Positions 60,520-64,000 of a stretch of DNA of 64,000 nucleotides are shown here, in pieces (the first letter of the stretch is position 1; the number at the start of each line of letters is the position of its first letter). The translations under genes and the position numbers were made by a program. The stretch is from Rhodococcus jostii RHA1 (GTDB lineage: Bacteria > Actinomycetota > Actinomycetes > Mycobacteriales > Mycobacteriaceae), in assembly GCF_000014565.1 (NCBI RefSeq), contig NC_008268.1:4340001-4404000 (forward strand), read 5' to 3'. The notes beneath the pieces were generated by a model. That model saw nothing but the letters and a program-made list of their open reading frames with translations. It searched no databases and was not told the origin of the DNA.

Positions 60520-61356
60520 CTACATCCTGGCGTAGCGCGCCATCACGAAGCTGTACAGCCCGTACGCGGCGATGCCCAGTCCGGCGAGGACGAGGAGGAA
60601 CTGCCCGAACGGCGCCGAACCCAGGGTCTTGACCGCGCCGTCGAGGCCCGTGGCCTTGGACGGGTCGGCGTTGAAGACCGCCACGATCACCAGCACGCCC
60701 GCGCCCGCGATGACGAGGCCCTTGGCTACGTAGCCGACCACTCCGAGGGGCTCGACGAGCTTCGACGGGGTGCCCTTCAGGTCGTCCAGGAAGTTCTTCG
60801 ACGCCCCCTTGTAGATGTGGTAGCCGCCGATCGCGATTGCGCCGAGACCCACCACCACGAGAAGGATCTTGCCTCCCCCGGACTCCATAAGGCGTGCACT
60901 CATTCCGGCGTTCTGCTGACCGCTCGATTTCCCGCCGCCGCTCGCGAACTGGTAAGCCGAGAAGGCGAACGCGAAGTAGACGACGGCCAGGCCGAACGCC
61001 TTCGCGCGGTCCAGCAGGGACGTCTTTTCGCCGTCGCCCCCGGAATTCTCGGTGGCATGGGGTCCGAGAACGGTCTCGGCGAGCCGCCACAGCGCCATCG
61101 CGATGAACGCGACCATCGCCACCCACAGCACGAACCGGCCACCGGGTTTGGCGGCCAGGGCGCCGAGGGCCCCGGACTGATCGGCGTTGCCGCCGGTGCC
61201 GAACGCCAGCTGGACGATGATGTACGCGATCAGCAGGTGGACGAAACCGCTCATCACGTGGCCGGCGCGCGCGACCCGTTCGAAAGTGTTGCTGTCGGTT
61301 GCCCTGTCGACGGCGCGGCTCATCCCGTTGGCTCGGTTCGTTTCGTTCTGGGCCAT
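60520..61356 (-). CDS. DUF1206-family membrane protein
   Basis: 278 residues with six spans in three two-helix DUF1206 repeats: ARAGHVMSGFVHLLIAYIIV, FVLWVAMVAFIAMALWRLAE; AKAFGLAVVYFAFAFSAYQF, LLVVVGLGAIAIGGYHIYKG; LGVVGYVAKGLVIAGAGVLV, FLLVLAGLGIAAYGLYSFVM. Each repeat ends in a motif with Gly-Tyr/Trp and charged residues. Function is unknown. Confidence 0.88.
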   Translation of the reverse strand: MAQNETNRANGMSRAVDRATDSNTFERVARAGHVMSGFVHLLIAYIIVQLAFGTGGNADQSGALGALAAKPGGRFVLWVAMVAFIAMALWRLAETVLGPHATENSGGDGEKTSLLDRAKAFGLAVVYFAFAFSAYQFASGGGKSSGQQNAGMSARLMESGGGKILLVVVGLGAIAIGGYHIYKGASKNFLDDLKGTPSKLVEPLGVVGYVAKGLVIAGAGVLVIVAVFNADPSKATGLDGAVKTLGSAPFGQFLLVLAGLGIAAYGLYSFVMARYARM

Positions 61357-61442
61357 CGGGTGTCCTTCGGGTTGTGTGAACGGACCGGAGTCCCTTTCAC
61401 GTAGAGGTACCCGGTATGGGCCGCGCCGACACGGGGTGAGCG

Positions 61443-62453
61443 TTATCGCACTGTGTTCGTGACCCGGTCGATCAGGTTGGACGCGCTGTAGTAGTCGAGG
61501 CGGAAGCTGTCCTTCCCGAGCCCGATCACCTGCTTCTTCTCCACGGACGGCGTCTCCCGCAGCGTCGGATCGGCGAGGAACCTGTCGGCGTCCGCTGCTT
61601 CACCGATCACGATGAACGTGGTGTTGCCGGGCACCGCACGCGGCAGGTTCTCCTGCCCGGCAGGCACGACGTCCTTGCGGCCGGCCATGATGCCCTTGTC
61701 GGCGGCGGTGAGGTCGGACGGCAGCTCGGCAAGCGAGAATCCGAGGCGTTCCAGCAGGATGCCCTGCGCCGAGTCGGCGGTGAAGATCCGCGACTCCTCC
61801 GGCGAGTTGTATGCGAGCACATTCACCGGGTTCGCCGCAGCGACCCTGTCGCCCAGCGCCGACTTGGCGTCGTCGAGTTGCTGGTCGAACTTCGCGACGA
61901 CGGCGTCGGCCTGCTCCTCGGCCCCGATGGCCGCGGCGATCTGTCCGCTGAGGGCCTGCCACGACTTGTCGTCGTATCGCAGCACCACGACGGGCGCGAT
62001 CTGCTTCAACGTGTCCACCTGATCGAGCGCCGAGTCGCCGCCGGTGGCGGACACGAAGATGAGGTCCGGATCGGCGGCGGTGATCTTCTCGACGTTGGGT
62101 TCGCCCTGGTACAGCGTCTCGACGCCGCGCTCGGCGGCGATGTCCGCCCACTGCGTGAACAGACCGTTCTCGTCGGTGACGTCGCTGGCTCTCTGCGCGC
62201 CGGTACCGATCAGGGGGGCGTCGAGGGCGAGTAGTGAGCCGGTGAGGGTGACGCTGGTGGACACGATCCGCTCGGGCTTCTGTTCGATCGTGACGCTGCC
62301 GGTCTCGTCGGTGACGGTGCGCGGCCAGTTCTGGTCGGACGCGGCGGTGGTGCCGGTGGTCGCGGCGTCGGAATCGGGATCGGACGAGCACGCGGCAGCG
62401 CCGATCCCGACGGCGAGGACAGCGACGGCTGCCAGTGAGCGACGAAGTTTCAC
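61443..62453 (-). CDS. Fe(III)-siderophore ABC-type substrate-binding lipoprotein
   Basis: 336 residues. Lipobox GIGAAAC, then a FecB/FepB-type fold: RIVSTSVTLTGSLLALDAPL, KITAADPDLIFVSAT, LKQIAPVVVLRYDDKSWQAL, and a C-terminal lobe ending SASNLIDRVTNTVR. It captures a ferri-siderophore and delivers it to an ABC permease, which is not in the window. Its promoter region holds an IdeR-type box shared with the divergent esterase gene. Confidence 0.9.
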   Translation of the reverse strand: MKLRRSLAAVAVLAVGIGAAACSSDPDSDAATTGTTAASDQNWPRTVTDETGSVTIEQKPERIVSTSVTLTGSLLALDAPLIGTGAQRASDVTDENGLFTQWADIAAERGVETLYQGEPNVEKITAADPDLIFVSATGGDSALDQVDTLKQIAPVVVLRYDDKSWQALSGQIAAAIGAEEQADAVVAKFDQQLDDAKSALGDRVAAANPVNVLAYNSPEESRIFTADSAQGILLERLGFSLAELPSDLTAADKGIMAGRKDVVPAGQENLPRAVPGNTTFIVIGEAADADRFLADPTLRETPSVEKKQVIGLGKDSFRLDYYSASNLIDRVTNTVR

Positions 62454-62489
62454 GGTAGGACTCTCTTTCGCACGGGTAAGGAAGCTGAT

Positions 62490-62508
62490 TTAGGTTAGCG
62501 TTACCTAC
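62490..62508. promoter_or_regulatory. IdeR/DtxR iron box
   Basis: TTAGGTTAGCGTTACCTAC matches the 19-base IdeR/DtxR consensus closely (half sites TTAGGTTAG and its complement). It lies 36 bases from the binding-protein start and 18 bases from the esterase start, so iron repression of both is expected. Confidence 0.85.
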
Positions 62509-62526
62509 ATTCGAATGGGGAGTTGG

Positions 62527-63750
62527 ATGCTGCAACGAGTGCCGGGACCCGAGCGTCGCGTCGTGCGCGCACGGTCGATCGACGACCTGACGCGTGACGG
62601 CGTCCCCGCGTTCTGGGACCGTCTCACCGCCGTGGGCAGTCCCCTCATCGAGCGGGATGGGGGCGACCCCGGCTGTGTGATCGCCACGTTCTGCTGGCGG
62701 GATCCGGACGGCGACGAGCGCACGTCACGCACGCGGCACGTCTACCTCGACGCCAACGGAATCACCGACCGCTCCCGCCTGGAACAGGCCGGGCTGTCGC
62801 GGCTACCCGGCACCGACCTGTGGTCGCTCTCGATCGAGGTCCCCGAGAAGTGGCGGGGCGCTTACCGTTTCATTCCCCGGACGGAACCACTGACAGTTCC
62901 CGGCGACACCCCGGGCTGGCAGTGGTGGCGGAGCGTGCTCGCCGACGCGCAACCCGACCCGTTCAACCCACTGCCGACGCGGGTGGTGCAGACCGGCGAC
63001 AGCTCCGAGGCGGTGATGCCGGCAGCGCCCGCGCAGCTCTGGTGGACGGACCGGCCGGGCCGCGGCGCGCTTCACGAGACGACGTTCACGCTGTCGGGTA
63101 CGCGACGGTCGGTGTGGGTCTGCGAACCGCCCGGACTCGCTGCTCGGAATCGTCCGGTCGTGGTGTTGCTGGACGGCCGGACGTGGGCGGTCGACCTGCC
63201 GATCGCGGGCGCCGTCGACGCACTCGGACGTGCCGGGCACCGGGTTCCGCTCGTCGTGATGGTCGACAGTGTCGGACCCGAACTGCGATCCCAAGAGCTC
63301 GGCTGCAGTCCCGCGTTCGCCGCCGGTCTCGCCGGCGAACTGCTTCCCTGGCTGCGGCGGGAATGGGGTGCCACCGACGACCCCGCGTCGACGATCGTGG
63401 CCGGTTGCAGCCTGGGCGGACTGGCGGCGTGCCACCTCGCGCTGACGGCCCCGCACGTGTTCGGCTGCGCCGTCAGCCTGTCCGGATCGTTCTGGTGGCC
63501 CGGCTCGGGACCGGGAGTCCCTTTCCAGGACCGCGTCCGCGCCGCGGCCCCGTCGACCAGTCGGTTCAGTGTGGAGGTCGGGACCCTCGAATGGATGCTC
63601 GTCGAACCCAACCGCGAGGTGCGCGACCTGTTGGCCGGCGCCGGCCACGACGTGCGGTACCGCGAGTTCTGCGGGGGCCACGACGTCCTGCACTGGCGCG
63701 ACGGTCTGATCGCCGGCGTGGCCGCGATGCTGGAGCGTACCGACCGGTAA
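62527..63750 (+). CDS. fes: Enterochelin-type siderophore esterase (Fes/IroD family)
   Basis: 407 residues from the ATG at 62527 (GGGGAG in front; an upstream ATG at 62515 has none). N-terminal Fes domain (PAFWDRLTAVGSPLI, VIATFCWRDPDGDE, WRGAYRFIPR, WWRSVLADAQPDPFNP) and C-terminal esterase-D domain: VVVLLDGRTWA, nucleophile AGCSLGGLAACH (Ser295), FCGGHDVLHWRDGL with the catalytic His. It hydrolyses a tri-ester or catecholate siderophore to release iron in the cytoplasm. Confidence 0.9.
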   Translation: MLQRVPGPERRVVRARSIDDLTRDGVPAFWDRLTAVGSPLIERDGGDPGCVIATFCWRDPDGDERTSRTRHVYLDANGITDRSRLEQAGLSRLPGTDLWSLSIEVPEKWRGAYRFIPRTEPLTVPGDTPGWQWWRSVLADAQPDPFNPLPTRVVQTGDSSEAVMPAAPAQLWWTDRPGRGALHETTFTLSGTRRSVWVCEPPGLAARNRPVVVLLDGRTWAVDLPIAGAVDALGRAGHRVPLVVMVDSVGPELRSQELGCSPAFAAGLAGELLPWLRREWGATDDPASTIVAGCSLGGLAACHLALTAPHVFGCAVSLSGSFWWPGSGPGVPFQDRVRAAAPSTSRFSVEVGTLEWMLVEPNREVRDLLAGAGHDVRYREFCGGHDVLHWRDGLIAGVAAMLERTDR

Positions 63751-63836
63751 TGCAGTGATGTGGATAACTCTGTGAATAAACCGCGGGTCGAGGTGAAGGG
63801 CGCACCCGCCCGATCGTGGGATGGCAGGATCGGACC

Positions 63837-64000
63837 ATGGCACGCACGCTGAATCTGGTAGGGGATCCGGACGCCGACGCACTCCTGGCGAGTGATCCGC
63901 TGGCGTTGCTCATCGGGATGTTGCTCGATCAGCAGGTGCCGATGGAGACGGCGTTCGCGGGTCCGAAGAAGCTGGACGACCGGCTCGGCGGCCTCGAGGT
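63837..64000 (+). CDS. HhH-GPD base-excision repair family protein (partial)
   Basis: The first 54 residues are visible (MARTLNLVGDPDADALLASD, then PLALLIGMLLDQQVPMETAF and GPKKLDDRLGGLE); the rest is beyond the window. ALLIGMLLDQQVPMETAFAG is the N-terminal pattern of the uncharacterised actinobacterial HhH-GPD family (TIGR03252), related to endonuclease III/AlkA glycosylases. Catalytic residues are not covered. Confidence 0.8.
   Translation, partial: MARTLNLVGDPDADALLASDPLALLIGMLLDQQVPMETAFAGPKKLDDRLGGLE

Overview
The window reads as a chromosomal segment of a mycolic-acid-containing actinobacterium, most likely Rhodococcus (R. jostii/opacus-like). GC content is high, GTG starts and 4-base ATGA/GTGA gene overlaps are common, and there are two antigen-85-type mycolyltransferases, mycothiol-dependent-isomerase-fold proteins, an MmpL exporter, an IdeR-type iron box and many TetR/IclR/LysR regulators. 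A core backbone also recalls the Mycobacterium tuberculosis chromosome: the HisC2-type aminotransferase, tyrA, the TadA-associated protein with tadA, serine tRNAs, and SRP RNA next to an Rv3722c-type aspartate aminotransferase. No insertion sequence, integrase, prophage or CRISPR array was seen. No gene-free stretch exceeds 300 bases.

Layout. 0-8 kb: an ArsR/AHSA1 pair, an MDMPI-fold protein, a secreted mycolyltransferase, a secreted 5'-nucleotidase, an aromatic aminotransferase, a dienelactone-hydrolase-like protein lacking its nucleophile, tRNA-Ser(GCT), tRNA-Arg(ACG), and a divergent cadI/arsR metal-response pair with two identical operators. 8-14 kb: a catabolic island (LysR, SDR, a frameshifted FAH-family hydrolase, an MHS transporter, a divergent D-2-hydroxyacid dehydrogenase). 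14-19 kb: antiporter, MFS exporter, class-C serine hydrolase, NmrA-like and DDN-like oxidoreductases. 19-24 kb: a methyltransferase remnant, a small secreted protein, an orphan C5 methyltransferase with Vsr repair nuclease, a membrane protein coupled to a glycolipid-binding-like protein, and tyrA. 24-29 kb: tadA and partner, CsbD-like stress protein behind a SigF/SigB-type promoter, tRNA-Ser(CGA), SDR, YceI, and a frameshifted sterol-desaturase-like gene. 29-34 kb: a vanillate-demethylase-like operon (vanA, a 76-aa protein, vanB, iclR). 34-41 kb: TetR/MmpL and a heterodimeric ABC exporter. 41-44 kb: sulfatase plus secreted partner. 44-50 kb: atypical TGT, YhhQ-type importer, three membrane proteins with disordered N-terminal tails, and GluQRS behind a TetR gene. 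50-55 kb: TetR genes with clear palindromic operators, PlsC acyltransferase, metallophosphoesterase, AraC. 55-64 kb: lipoproteins, second mycolyltransferase, tRNA-Ser(GGA), SRP RNA, aspC, DUF1206 protein, and an iron-regulated siderophore-uptake pair.

Three threads stand out. First, the 44-50 kb block carries three queuosine-tRNA functions (base exchange, precursor import, Q-tRNA glutamylation) but no synthesis gene, and its TGT differs from characterised bacterial enzymes in the base-recognition loop. Second, a family of intergenic hairpins whose arms carry GTGAGT or GGGTGA recurs at least eight times; four genes (tyrA, mmpL, the gene at 40673, tgt) take their TGA stop codon from inside a hairpin arm. 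Third, two genes (the FAH-family gene at 10.7 kb and the sterol desaturase at 28.4 kb) are each broken by a single-base shift, which may be real decay or base-calling error.
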